The notes under the pieces are model-generated. The model saw nothing but the letters and a program-made list of their open reading frames with translations, had not been told where the DNA came from and searched no databases. Below, one piece after another: positions 1 to 6,975 of a stretch of 32,987 nt of DNA (its first letter is position 1; each line of letters begins with the position of its first letter). The position numbers and the translations under genes were made by a program. This stretch comes from DATBDE01 sp036270095 (GTDB taxonomy: Bacteria; Actinomycetota; Thermoleophilia; Solirubrobacterales; Solirubrobacteraceae), in the NCBI GenBank assembly GCA_036270095.1, contig DATBDE010000035.1, positions 1-32,987 of the forward strand, written 5' to 3'.

Positions 1-1599
1 GCTCACCATGCCCAGGCGACCGGCGATGCAGCCTCGGTGTTGAAGTTCGCGCCGCTCGCCGGCCAGCAGGCGTCGAGGCTGGGCGCGCACCGAGAGGCCG
101 CGATCCACTACGGCGAGGCGCTCCGTTGCGGACCTCGTCCCCCTGGAGACCCGAGCTCTGTTGTTCAGCGGTCGGGCCTTTGAGCTCTTCCTGACGGTCC
201 AGTTCGAGTCGGCTGTCGCCGCACAGGAGCAGGCGCTGCGCTGCTACGAGGAGCTGGGCGACCGTCGCGGCCGAGGCCTGGCGCTGGCCTTGCACAGCTC
301 CAGTGGCAGGTGGGCAGCCTTCCGCAAGCCCGGGTCACGGCGCAACGCGCGGTCGACGTGCTCGACGGCCTGCCCGGTCGCGAGCTCGTTTCGGCCTACG
401 CGATGATGACCGTGGTGCTGCTTGCCGCGGAGGATCCGGCCTCGGCCATGGGCTGGGCGAGGCGCGCCGAGAACGCCGCCGAACGGCTCGACTATCTGCC
501 CAGTCGCATCCTGGCCCAGCAGATGGTCGGTTGGGTGGAGTTCTTCACGGGCGCGCCTGGCGGGCTCGACAAGCTCGCGTCCGCGCTCGAGCTGGCCGGC
601 AACGCGGGCCTCGAGGACCTCGTGGCGCAGAGCTACACGATCATTGTGCGGACCGCCGGCCGGCGCCGTGAGTGGGCGACCGCGACGCCGTACACGCGCG
701 CGGGCCTCGACTACTGCAGCACGCGCGATTTCGACGTCTGGCGGTACTACCTGCTCAGCTGGGAGGCGACGGTCGCGCTGGCGCAGGGACGTTGGACCGA
801 GGCGGCGCGAGCCGCGCTCATCTGCCTCGGGGAGAAATGCCCGTTCGCGCGCATCCACGCCCTTGTTGCGCTCGGGCTGGTGCGAGCGCGTCGTGACGAC
901 CCCGACGTGTGGGGGCCGCTGGACGAGGCCGTGACCCTCGCCGAGCCACGACACGAGCTGCAGTGGATCGCCCCTGTGGCGATCGCCAGAGCCGAGGCAG
1001 CATGGCTCGAGGGGCGCAACGACGCGGCGATCGCCGAGACCGAGCTCGCGTACGACCACGCGCGGCGCGCGGACAGCTCGTATCTGGCGGGGCTCAGCTA
1101 TTGGCGCTGGCGTGCCGGTGCCGACGAGCCGATCCCAAGCGTCGGAGAAGAGCCGAATCGCCTCGAGATGGCCGGTGACTGCGTCGCCGCGGCCGAGCGC
1201 TGGACGGCGATGGGGTCTCCCTACGAAGCGGCGTTTGCGCTCCTCGACGCCGACGACGAGGCCACGCTCCAACGGGTGCACGGCGAGCTGCAGGCACTCC
1301 GCGCCCAGCCTGCCGCAACGGTCGCCGCGCGCAAGCTCCGCGAACGCGGAGCGCTCAACGTGCGCCGCGGCCACCGCCCGGCCACCCGAGCGAACCCCGC
1401 GAACCTCACCCCGCGCGAGCTGGAGGTCCTGGCTCTCCTCGCGGACGGCCTGACCAACGCCGAGATCGCAGGACGGCTCTTCCTGTCCGAGAAGACCGTC
1501 GCGCATCACGTCTCGGCGATTCTCCGCAAGCTCGGCGTCGCGAACCGCGTCCAAGCCGTCACCGAAGCCGCACGGCTGGGAATCGCCGGCTCGGCCTGA
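1..1599 (+). pseudogene. LuxR-type (LAL-like) regulator, 5'-partial, two frameshifts
   Basis: C-terminal part of a large transcriptional regulator whose start lies outside the window. The first ~1.3 kb encodes an Ala/Leu/Arg-rich helical region like the TPR-type sensor arm of LAL regulators. The end (about 1402-1580) is a LuxR-type helix-turn-helix with the hallmarks LTPRELEVL, GLTNAEIAGRL and SEKTVAHHVSAILRKLG. The protein is continuous only if the frame changes twice. Frame 1 is used to about 122, frame 2 from there to about 285 (reads ADLVPLETRALLF through ALRCYEELGD), then frame 1 again (QLQWQVGSLPQAR) to the TGA at 1597-1599. The second change fits loss of one C. The ATG at 310 is probably not the real start. 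I infer a decayed gene or assembly errors. The family is clear from the HTH; the regulon is not visible. Confidence 0.75.
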
Positions 1600-1713
1600 C
1601 GCGGCCAAGTTAGGTACGTGGGGCCCCAACATGGGCATGCCTTCCGATGCGGCCGCGCGCGGCCGCCCGTAGCGTCGCGGCATGTTCGAGGGCCAACTGA
1701 TTCGGAGGGTCAC
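1600..1713. other. Short intergenic gap upstream of DUF4242 gene
   Basis: Non-coding gap of 114 bp after the LuxR-type gene. It contains a GC-rich palindromic stretch around 1651-1668 (gcggccgcgcgcggccgc) that could act as a terminator hairpin, but no T-run follows. The Shine-Dalgarno-like GGAGGG of the next gene lies at its end. Confidence 0.3.
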
Positions 1714-1986
1714 ATGCCGCGCTATCTGATCGAGCGGAGCTTCCGCGACGGCTTCGCGCTTCCCGCCGGCGCCGAGGGCGCCGACGCCTGTCGCAGCGTG
1801 ATCGAGCGCAACGAGCTCGAGGGCGTCACGTGGGTTCACTCCTACGTCAGCGACGACCGCAGGAAGTCGTTCTGCATCTACGACGGGCCCGGCCCGGAGT
1901 CCATCCGCAAGACGGCGGCTGGCAACAGCCTCCCGGTGGATCGGATCACCGAGATCCGCGTGCTGGACCCCTACCTCTGCTTCTAA
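1714..1986 (+). CDS. DUF4242 domain-containing protein
   Basis: A 90-residue protein that is a DUF4242 domain from end to end; the family includes small nickel-binding ferredoxin-fold proteins. Visible hallmarks are the start MPRYLIERSF, the central ERNELEGVTWVHSYVS followed by RKSFCIYDGP, and the end LPVDRITEIRVLDPY. The ATG at 1714 was chosen because GGAGGG lies 5 bp before it and the family normally begins MPR/MPK-[YF]-L. There is no signal peptide or membrane segment, so it should be cytoplasmic. It lies 14 bp upstream of a secreted-protein gene and may be co-transcribed with it. Metal binding and function are family knowledge, not something seen here. Confidence 0.85.
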   Translation: MPRYLIERSFRDGFALPAGAEGADACRSVIERNELEGVTWVHSYVSDDRRKSFCIYDGPGPESIRKTAAGNSLPVDRITEIRVLDPYLCF

Positions 1987-2000
1987 GAACGGGAGATCAC

Positions 2001-2524
2001 ATGCTCAAGCACACACGCCCCATCCTGCTGATCGCGATCCTCGCCCTGTTGGTGACGGCTCCGATCGCGGCCGCCAAGAAGACCTACAAGTACACCTCGA
2101 CGATGACGTCGTCGCCGGTCTTGACGACCGACGGCTATCCCAGCGTCGGCGGTAGTGCGGTTATGGCGGTTCGCTGAAGAGCACGCCGTTCGGACCGGGA
2201 ACGGTGATCGACCATCTGACCGTCACCGGTCAGCCGCAAGCCAACGTGTTCACGTTCGAGGGCACCGAGGTCGACCTGTTCGCCGACGGCACGGCCAGCG
2301 ATACCTTCACCGGCACCGCCACCGTCCAGAGCGACGGCAGCCAGGCGATCGTCATCCACGGCCGCTACGCGCAGGGCCGCAACCAAGGCCCTAACCAGGT
2401 GCTGTTCGGGCCCGGGGGGACCGGCCGCGACAAGGGCGTCACCGACACCCACACCTACACCTACACCATCCCGGCTGGGTCCAACGTCGCCACGGGCACC
2501 TCGAGTGGCTCGATGACCTTCTGA
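2001..2524 (+). pseudogene. Secreted beta-rich hypothetical protein, frameshifted
   Basis: Begins at ATG 2001 with a clear signal peptide (MLKHTRPILLIAILALLV, then TAPIAAAKK, with a cleavage site near the AAA). The first frame stops at 2177 after about 58 codons. A second frame open from 2156 continues with YGGSLKSTPFGPGTVIDH through a Thr/Gly-rich beta-type sequence to TGA 2522-2524. Restoring one G near 2155-2161 joins the two as GGSAGYGGSLKS, giving a protein of about 174 residues. The TVxGxxxANVFTFEG and DTFTGTATV rhythm suggests a small beta-barrel, perhaps like allene-oxide-cyclase-barrel proteins, but I cannot assign the family. Either a recent single-base pseudogene or a read error. 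Confidence 0.6.
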
Positions 2525-2569
2525 CCCGCATGCGGGCGGTTCCCGAGCCGCGGCTGGCCGGGACCAGCC
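2525..2569. terminator. Possible terminator hairpins after secreted protein gene
   Basis: Directly after the stop codon lies the 12-bp palindrome CCCGCATGCGGG (2525-2536). It is followed by a 6-bp stem GGCTGG/CCAGCC (2552-2557 and 2564-2569) with a CCGGGA loop. No U-run follows, so this would be an atypical high-GC terminator. Confidence 0.3.
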
Positions 2570-2792
2570 CACCGCACCCCGCAGGGCGACCAATGCTCGC
2601 CTTCAAGGACGAAGGACACCGCAGCCGGGTCAGCCGCCGACTGCGCACATCACCGAGAGCCACAACGGATGGCTTCAAGAGCAAAGGAGCCGGCCTCCGC
2701 CGCCTCAGAAGCGACGGAGCCGCCCACCCGCGCCGCTCCGTCGCGTTCTTGCGGCGTCGTTTCGCTGAGAGACGACATGCTTGCGCCGCGGA
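2570..2792. other. Intergenic region without a convincing gene
   Basis: Reading frames here are short, low-complexity, Arg/Ala/Ser-rich and have no family-like features. I see nothing functional before the promoter at 2793. Confidence 0.4.
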
Positions 2793-2844
2793 TTGACACC
2801 GTGCATCCGGTAAGCGTAGGCTTACGTGTTAGTGACTGCTTACG
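2793..2844 (+). promoter_or_regulatory. Promoter and palindromic operator of the ArsR-SRPBCC gene
   Basis: A perfect -35 TTGACA (2793-2798) is followed after 18 bp by TAGGCT (2817-2822), a good actinobacterial -10. A perfect inverted repeat GTAAGC-GTAG-GCTTAC (2810-2825) overlaps the -10, and a third half-site GCTTACG recurs at 2838-2844, exactly 18 bp after the copy at 2820. Transcription would start near 2829, next to the candidate GTG starts at 2826 and 2832, so the message may be leaderless. The layout is that of a self-repressed ArsR-type gene; which repressor binds is inferred. Confidence 0.6.
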
Positions 2845-3638
2845 CGACCGCCGCCTGGACGGCGTTGGGCGATCCGACCCGCCGGGCCATATTCGAGCGG
2901 CTCGTCGACGGCCCGCGGGCAGTCGGCGAGCTCGCCGCGGCGATGCCGGTGAGCCGGCCCGCGGTCTCGCAGCACCTCAAGGTGCTGAAGGCCGCCGGGC
3001 TTGTGGTCGACAGGCCAGCCGGCAAGCAGCGCATCTACGCGGTCGACCGGGACGGCCTGGACCGGCTTCGCACGGAGCTCGATCGCTTCTGGACCAAGAC
3101 GCTCGCGACCTACAAGGAGGTCGTCGAGCAACCGACAGAGGAGGGCCTCATGAGCACTCACGCAGCAGCGACGTCCGTACGCACGTCGATCGTCGTCGAC
3201 GTGCCGATCGGACGCGCCTTCGCCGTGTTCACCGAAGACTTCGGCGCCTTCAAGCCTGCCGAGCACAACCTGCTTGGCGTGGAGATCGCTGAGACGGTGT
3301 TCGACCCGCGCGTGGGCGGCTACCTCTACGACCGCGGAGTCGACGGCAGCGAGTGCCGCTGGGCCCGCGTGCTCGCCTATGAGCCCCCTCACCGCGTGCT
3401 GCTCAGCTGGGACATCAGCCCCCACTGGCAGCTTGAGACCGATCCGCAGAAGACCAGCGAGTGGGAGGCCAGCTTCATCGCCGAAGCCCCGGAGCGCACC
3501 CGCGTCGAGATCGAGCACCGCGGCCTCGACCGCCACGGCGAGGGTTGGGAAGGCGTCCGCGAAGGCGTCGCCGGCGACCAGGGCTGGACCCTGTACCTGC
3601 AGCGCTACGCCGAGCGGCTGCAGGAGGACGTGCGATGA
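2826..3638 (+). CDS. ArsR-family HTH regulator fused to an SRPBCC domain
   Basis: A 270-residue fusion. Residues ~1-100 are an ArsR/SmtB winged helix (ALGDPTRRAIFERL; recognition region VSRPAVSQHLKVLKAAGLV; wing RIYAV), lacking an obvious cysteine metal box. Residues ~109-270 are an SRPBCC/AHSA1-like ligand-binding domain (RTSIVVDVPIGRAFAVFTED, then WARVLAYEPPHRVLLSWDI and a C-terminal GWTLYLQRYAERL). In many genomes these are two overlapping genes. Here an ATG at 3150 (MSTHAAATS) preceded by GAGGAGGG (3138-3145) sits at the domain joint, so a separate SRPBCC protein could also be made. The start is GTG 2826 or GTG 2832, both at the expected transcription start. Likely a ligand-sensing autorepressor; the ligand is unknown. 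A cut-off second SRPBCC gene overlaps its stop. Confidence 0.85.
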   Translation: MLVTAYATAAWTALGDPTRRAIFERLVDGPRAVGELAAAMPVSRPAVSQHLKVLKAAGLVVDRPAGKQRIYAVDRDGLDRLRTELDRFWTKTLATYKEVVEQPTEEGLMSTHAAATSVRTSIVVDVPIGRAFAVFTEDFGAFKPAEHNLLGVEIAETVFDPRVGGYLYDRGVDGSECRWARVLAYEPPHRVLLSWDISPHWQLETDPQKTSEWEASFIAEAPERTRVEIEHRGLDRHGEGWEGVREGVAGDQGWTLYLQRYAERLQEDVR

Positions 3639-3694
3639 CGTCGATCACCGCTACGGCCGAGGTCGAGCGCCCGCAGGAGGCGGTCCTCGCCTAG
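3635..3694 (+). pseudogene. Remnant of a second SRPBCC gene (19 codons)
   Basis: ATG 3635 overlaps the preceding stop (ATGA) and encodes MTSITATAEVERPQEAVLA, then TAG at 3692-3694. This matches the opening strand of SRPBCC/polyketide-cyclase proteins (ITATAEVxRPxExVFA), which normally run on for about 130-150 residues. Nothing SRPBCC-like follows; the next 7 bp lead into the end of the opposite-strand operon. I infer that a deletion removed the rest. Confidence 0.6.
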
Positions 3695-3701
3695 GCCATA
3701 C

Positions 3702-3902
3702 CTACGCCGTCGGCTCTACGTCCGTGGAAGGTTCGACCTGCTCGTCGGTGGCGGGGGTGTCGCCGGCGACGTCGGCGGTGAGTTGTGCCGCGGCTTGCTT
3801 TCGGGCTGCCTTTTTGGCTTGCTTGCGAAGTCGACGCTCGCGGACCGCGTTTTCGCGGTCGCGTTTGGCCATGGTGGTGCGGTTCTTGGAGCTTGATGCC
3901 AT
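3702..3902 (-). CDS. Small basic helical protein, third gene of the cold-shock operon
   Basis: A 66-residue protein. The first ~45 residues are strongly basic and helical (TTMAKRDRENAVRERRLRKQ, then AKKAARKQAAA), followed by an acidic, Thr/Pro-rich tail. Similar tiny Lys/Arg/Ala-rich proteins occur in actinobacteria, but no function is established to my knowledge. A nucleic-acid-binding role would fit its charge and its place behind a cold-shock gene; that is inference. The ATG at 3902 lies 3 bp after the stop of the preceding gene, with AAGGGA upstream as a possible ribosome site, so it is probably translationally coupled. A second in-frame ATG encodes MAKRDREN and could be the true start. 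Confidence 0.65.
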   Translation of the reverse strand: MASSSKNRTTMAKRDRENAVRERRLRKQAKKAARKQAAAQLTADVAGDTPATDEQVEPSTDVEPTA

Positions 3903-3905
3903 GCG

Positions 3906-4522
3906 TCACATCCCTTGTCGTGGGGTCTCCAGCGTCAGTGCGCTGGCGGGCAGTACGAATCGCAGTGGCGTCGCGGCGCCGCCGGAGGTGAGCCGCGAGC
4001 CGTGCAGTCCGTGACCGCGTGGCGCAGCGGTCGGTGCCTCGGGCTCCCCGGCGTGGGCGATGATCCAGGCGATGATCGCGCCGGCGTCGGACCCTTCGGC
4101 GAGGATGGCGGCGCGTTCGATGACTTCGCCGCCTGACTTGTGGGGCCGCGCGAGCCGCGTGACGATCGCGCGGATGGCCTCGTCGTCGATGCTCAGGCCC
4201 TCGTCGAGGCGGTGAATTGCGTCGCCGCGTATACGGGTTTGTCGACGATGATCTGCACTCTTGCCCCGGTGGTCGAGGCGCAGTCGACGAGGTAGGGGTC
4301 GTGCCGTCCCAGATCCAGGATTGCCAGCACCTGGTGGCCGCAGATCGGATCGGGCTTGCCGACCTCGGCCTCGCAGTCGACGCCGTCGCGCCGGTACCAC
4401 AGCTTGAAGATGCGCTCGGCCTGCGGCGCGTGGCCGGTCCGGAGCGCGGCTGCGCTCCGGATCGCGGCGTAGACCTCTTCTTCGTTGGCCCCGTTGAGCT
4501 CGGGGATGAAGAACGTGGTGAT
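3906..4522 (-). pseudogene. Conserved hypothetical protein, frameshifted, ATC at the expected start
   Basis: Second gene of the leftward cold-shock operon, about 205 residues. The sequence starts ITTFFIPELNGANEEEVYAA and runs through RIFKLWYRRDGVDCEAEVGK and VLAILDLGRHDPYL to YAATQF near 4215. There the frame must change (restoring one C gives QFHRLDEG) to continue as SIDDEAIRAIVTRLARPHKS and end at TGA 3906-3908. No ATG/GTG/TTG is available between the cold-shock stop (4554) and this sequence. The codon where the start is expected is ATC (4520-4522), with GGAG 6 bp upstream. I cannot name a function. The Cys pair (GVDC, PDPICG) could bind metal. Broken twice, or a single-base read error plus an unusual start. 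Confidence 0.6.
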
Positions 4523-4553
4523 CGCTGGCTCCGCGACCGCGTCGTCCCCGGGT

Positions 4554-4757
4554 CTAGCGGGGGACGACGTTGACGGCCTTGGGACCCTTGTCGCCGGCCT
4601 CGGCGTCATAGGAGACGCTGGCGCCCTCGGCGAGCGTCTTGAAGCCGTCGCCACCGATCCCACTGTGATGGACGAAAAGGTCCTTGCCGGGCTCGTCGGG
4701 CGTGATGAACCCAAAACCCTTGTCGTCACTGAACCACTTCACGGTTCCTGTCGCCAT
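4554..4757 (-). CDS. Cold-shock protein (CspA family)
   Basis: A complete 67-residue cold-shock domain that binds single-stranded RNA/DNA. RNP1 is KGFGFI (residues 13-18) and RNP2 is DLFVHHS (about 26-32). The start MATGTVKWF and the end GDKGPKAVNVVPR are typical. ATG 4757 was chosen over a longer in-frame extension because GGAGGT (4765-4770) sits 7 bp before it and family members begin at MAxGTVKWF. It is the first gene of a three-gene leftward operon with a conserved hypothetical and a small basic protein. Its ribosome site lies in a strong hairpin (separate entry), suggesting structural control of translation. Cytoplasmic RNA chaperone by family knowledge. Confidence 0.95.
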   Translation of the reverse strand: MATGTVKWFSDDKGFGFITPDEPGKDLFVHHSGIGGDGFKTLAEGASVSYDAEAGDKGPKAVNVVPR

Positions 4758-4764
4758 GGTATGT

Positions 4765-4800
4765 ACCTCCGCGGCGTTGGTGCACTGCGTACGCGGAGGT
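4765..4800 (-). promoter_or_regulatory. Hairpin hiding the ribosome site of the cold-shock gene
   Basis: A perfect 9-bp inverted repeat, ACCTCCGCG (4765-4773) and CGCGGAGGT (4792-4800), with an 18-nt loop. In the leftward mRNA the second arm contains the whole GGAGGT ribosome site 7 nt before the ATG, so folding would mask it. Cold-shock messages are known for structured leaders. Whether the start of transcription lies upstream of 4800 is not shown by the sequence. Confidence 0.55.
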
Positions 4801-5035
4801 GCAGCAAGGCAACAACAGCGAGCGCTAGGCACTGCGGTGCCGAACACGAGGTTCGGCCTGAACCACCCAATTTAGCGTGTCCGCACTGAAAAGGACGAGA
4901 AGGGCCTCATCGGGCGGCCTTCGCGACTGTGCTCTCCGCGGCGCGGATCCGCCGGGCTTGGCCGTGCGGCGCCATGGCCGTGCGCTCCGTAGGCTCCAAT
5001 CACGTCGCAGAACCACGGAGAAGGAGCGCAGAACT
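4801..5035. other. Divergent intergenic region, cold-shock operon / VOC gene
   Basis: About 235 bp between divergent genes. It must hold the promoters of both. I see no convincing -35/-10 pair. The AT-richer patch around 4866-4875 (cccaatttagcg) is the only obvious candidate for melting. AAGGAG at 5021-5026 is the ribosome site of the rightward gene. Confidence 0.35.
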
Positions 5036-5515
5036 GTGGCCGAAGAGACGCCAGCCATCGACTTCGCGAACCTGCCCGCCCCGAGCGAGGGCTTCCTCGT
5101 CACCCAGTTCATCACCGTACGGAGCGTTGCTCGGTCGCGCGCCTTCTACTCCGAGGTCCTCGGCGGCCGGGTCGTGCTGGAGGAGAACCCGTGCATGGTC
5201 AAGCTCGCCAACTCGTGGGTGATCATGAACCCGGGCGGCGGCCCGACCCCCGACAAGCCGGACATCTCGGTCGTCAACTACGAGCCGGGCGACACGGTCT
5301 CGATCTTCATGAACCTGCGGGTCGCCGACATCCAGACGTGCTACGAGGAGTGGCGCGCAAGGGGAGCCGAGTTCGTGACGCCACCGATTGACCGCGGCGC
5401 CGAGATCCGCTGCTACATGCGCGACCCGGACGGCTACATGATCGAAGTCGGCCAGTCCACCGGACTGCTCGAAGGCCACCTCGCCAAGAAGCGGCCCGAA
5501 GACCTGCCGGGCTGA
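5036..5515 (+). CDS. VOC-family (glyoxalase/dioxygenase fold) protein
   Basis: A 159-residue single VOC module. The start GTG 5036 is preceded by AAGGAG (5021-5026), and a longer in-frame extension to 4877 is Arg-rich junk. The fold's signature is visible: VTQFITVRSVARSRAFYSEV at the first beta-alpha, GGRVVLEENPCMVKLANSWV, the second half FMNLRVADIQTCYEEWRARG, and the closing YMRDPDGYMIEVGQS, whose Glu is the usual metal ligand. The family includes glyoxalases, extradiol dioxygenases and resistance proteins; substrate not predictable. Stands alone downstream of the divergent region, facing the sulfotransferase operon. Confidence 0.85.
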   Translation: MAEETPAIDFANLPAPSEGFLVTQFITVRSVARSRAFYSEVLGGRVVLEENPCMVKLANSWVIMNPGGGPTPDKPDISVVNYEPGDTVSIFMNLRVADIQTCYEEWRARGAEFVTPPIDRGAEIRCYMRDPDGYMIEVGQSTGLLEGHLAKKRPEDLPG

Positions 5516-5542
5516 GACGACCCGGCCGGGCGTCCTGCGCCG

Positions 5543-5753
5543 CTAGAGCGGATCTTGGACCCACTCCTCCTCGCGCGTGTGGACGTGGAGCGGCGGTCCC
5601 TCGCCCGGCGGGACGAGGAACTCGAGCGCGGTGAACGCGCCGCCGGTGTCCCCGCCGCGGGCGAGGTAGGTGACGTCGCCACCCAGCGGGCTGCGGACGC
5701 GCTCGGCCTGGCCGGCCCGGGTGATCAGGCCTCTGCCGATGCGTGCAGTACAT
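5543..5753 (-). pseudogene. Truncated cupin-domain gene
   Basis: Immediately after the sulfotransferase stop, in a TGATG overlap, an ATG (5753) opens a cupin. A one-base shift within the first codons is needed to reach the long frame, which reads RGLITRAGQAERVRSPLGGD, then TYLARGGDTGGAFTALEF and the metal motif PPGEGPPLHVHTREEEW. The sequence then diverges and stops at TAG 5543-5545 after only about 67 codons, whereas such cupins run to about 120-150. Only the first of the two cupin motifs remains, so it cannot form a full barrel. I infer loss of the 3' half by deletion. Confidence 0.6.
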
Positions 5754-6517
5754 CAGGCCGGCGCGCAGGCCCGCACCCTGTCGATGACGCCGGCGAGCTC
5801 CGGGTCGGACGCTGCGCGGGCGGCCAGGGTGCCGGTCGCCTCGAGGAACGCCTGGGAGGGCTCGGTGCGGCGGATGGTCGCGTCGCTCGCTTGCAGCGTC
5901 CGCCGAGCCCTCGAGCTGCCGAACAGGTTGTGGTGCTGCGTGGCCCAGAAGCGCTCCTGTCCGGGCTCGTACGGAAGCCCGATGGCGCGGCAGGTCGACG
6001 CCAGGACGCCGGCGGGATCGTCGGCGAGGTCGGCGTAGGGGACGCCGACGACCGGGAACCCGGCGTCGAGCAGCCTCGCGTGGTACTGGACGAAGCACCA
6101 GATGGCCTCCTCGTCGGCGGGGAGTTCGCCGCGTTTCCACCACGAGAACGCGAGCTCGAGCGGGTCCTTCCAGATGAGGAGGTTCACGACACGCATGCCG
6201 CTGTCGGCTCCCCAGCGGTTGGCGTCGCGGACCCACCCGAACCACTTGGAGGAGTCGATCACGCGCTCGACGCTCAGCGTGTCGGCGACGCGCCGGTGGA
6301 ACTGCTCCGCAGGCCCAGCGCGGAGCCGCTCCCAGACCGGACACGGATCCTCGCCGCACGAACAGACCAGGTGCTCATGCTCGGGCCGGCGCGGTTGGAA
6401 CGCGGCGACCGCCTCGCCGCAGGAGAACGCTTCCGCCGGGGTGCCGAGCATGAGGTCGAGCATCGTCGTGCCCGACCGTCCGGGCCCGCACACGTTGACC
6501 AGCGTCGCCGGCGCCAT
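5753..6517 (-). CDS. Sulfotransferase-family protein
   Basis: A 254-residue P-loop sulfotransferase-like enzyme, expected to move sulfate from PAPS to a hydroxyl or amine. The PAPS 5'-phosphosulfate loop is VNVCGPGRSGTTMLDLMLG (residues ~7-25). The 3'-phosphate site resembles RVVNLLIWKDPLELAFSWWK. A cysteine cluster (VCSCGEDPCPVW) may be structural. ATG 6517 was chosen because the family begins just before the P-loop; the upstream extension is Arg/Pro-rich noise. The ribosome site is weak. It is the third gene of a leftward group (DUF2867, NTF2-like, sulfotransferase, cupin remnant). Acceptor substrate unknown. Confidence 0.8.
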   Translation of the reverse strand: MAPATLVNVCGPGRSGTTMLDLMLGTPAEAFSCGEAVAAFQPRRPEHEHLVCSCGEDPCPVWERLRAGPAEQFHRRVADTLSVERVIDSSKWFGWVRDANRWGADSGMRVVNLLIWKDPLELAFSWWKRGELPADEEAIWCFVQYHARLLDAGFPVVGVPYADLADDPAGVLASTCRAIGLPYEPGQERFWATQHHNLFGSSRARRTLQASDATIRRTEPSQAFLEATGTLAARAASDPELAGVIDRVRACAPA

Positions 6518-6564
6518 GCCCGGCCGATCGTACCTCGGGTGGAGCGGCCCGAGCCCTGGCCGGA

Positions 6565-6975
6565 TCAGCCCGACCAGATCGCGTCGAACGCGGCCTGGTC
6601 GAGCGGCAAGAGCCAGCACGCCCTGATCTGCCACTCGGTCACGTCGTAGAGGCCGACGGTCGACCACCGGCGCGCAACACCGCCGATCGTGGCCGAGCCG
6701 TCGGTCAGCGCCGCGATGCGCCGACCCTCCCCGACGAGCACATCGCGCCGGTGCATCAGGAAGGTCCGGTCCGCGAGGTCGCGGCGGCGGCGGAAGTAGC
6801 CGAAGACCGCGTCGACGCCGCGGTAGGTGCCGGCGATGGGGCTCGCTCCCGGCACCGTCCACACCACCGTACAGCCGAGCAGGTCCTCGAGCGGCGCCCC
6901 CGACCCGCCGCCGTAGAACGCGTTCTGCGCCTCGTGCAGCCGGTCGAGCAGGGCGATGGCGCTATCGCGGTTCAC
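6565..6975 (-). CDS. NTF2-like (SnoaL/ketosteroid-isomerase fold) protein
   Basis: A 136-residue protein with the NTF2/SnoaL pattern: an N-terminal helix (AIALLDRLHEAQNAFYGGG), the strand-turn VVWTVPGASPIAGTYRGVDA with VFGYFRRRRDL, and C-terminal strands STVGLYDVTEWQIRACWLLP ending DQAAFDAIWSG. The family covers isomerases, cyclases and non-enzymatic partners; no single catalytic set can be assigned. The start is GTG 6975, overlapping the preceding stop (GTGA), so it is translationally coupled to the DUF2867 gene. It lies 47 bp before the sulfotransferase start. Probably part of the TetR-controlled operon. Confidence 0.8.
   Translation of the reverse strand: MNRDSAIALLDRLHEAQNAFYGGGSGAPLEDLLGCTVVWTVPGASPIAGTYRGVDAVFGYFRRRRDLADRTFLMHRRDVLVGEGRRIAALTDGSATIGGVARRWSTVGLYDVTEWQIRACWLLPLDQAAFDAIWSG

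Noticed and set aside
244..1839. 531-codon leftward open frame
   Set aside because: Antisense to the LuxR-type gene with its clear HTH; no family features.
2669..3292. Rightward open frame crossing the ArsR promoter
   Set aside because: Overlaps the ArsR winged helix in another frame and crosses the consensus promoter; no motif.
5753..6862. Longer N-terminus for the sulfotransferase
   Set aside because: The extra ~115 residues are Arg/Pro-rich and overlap the NTF2-like gene in another frame.
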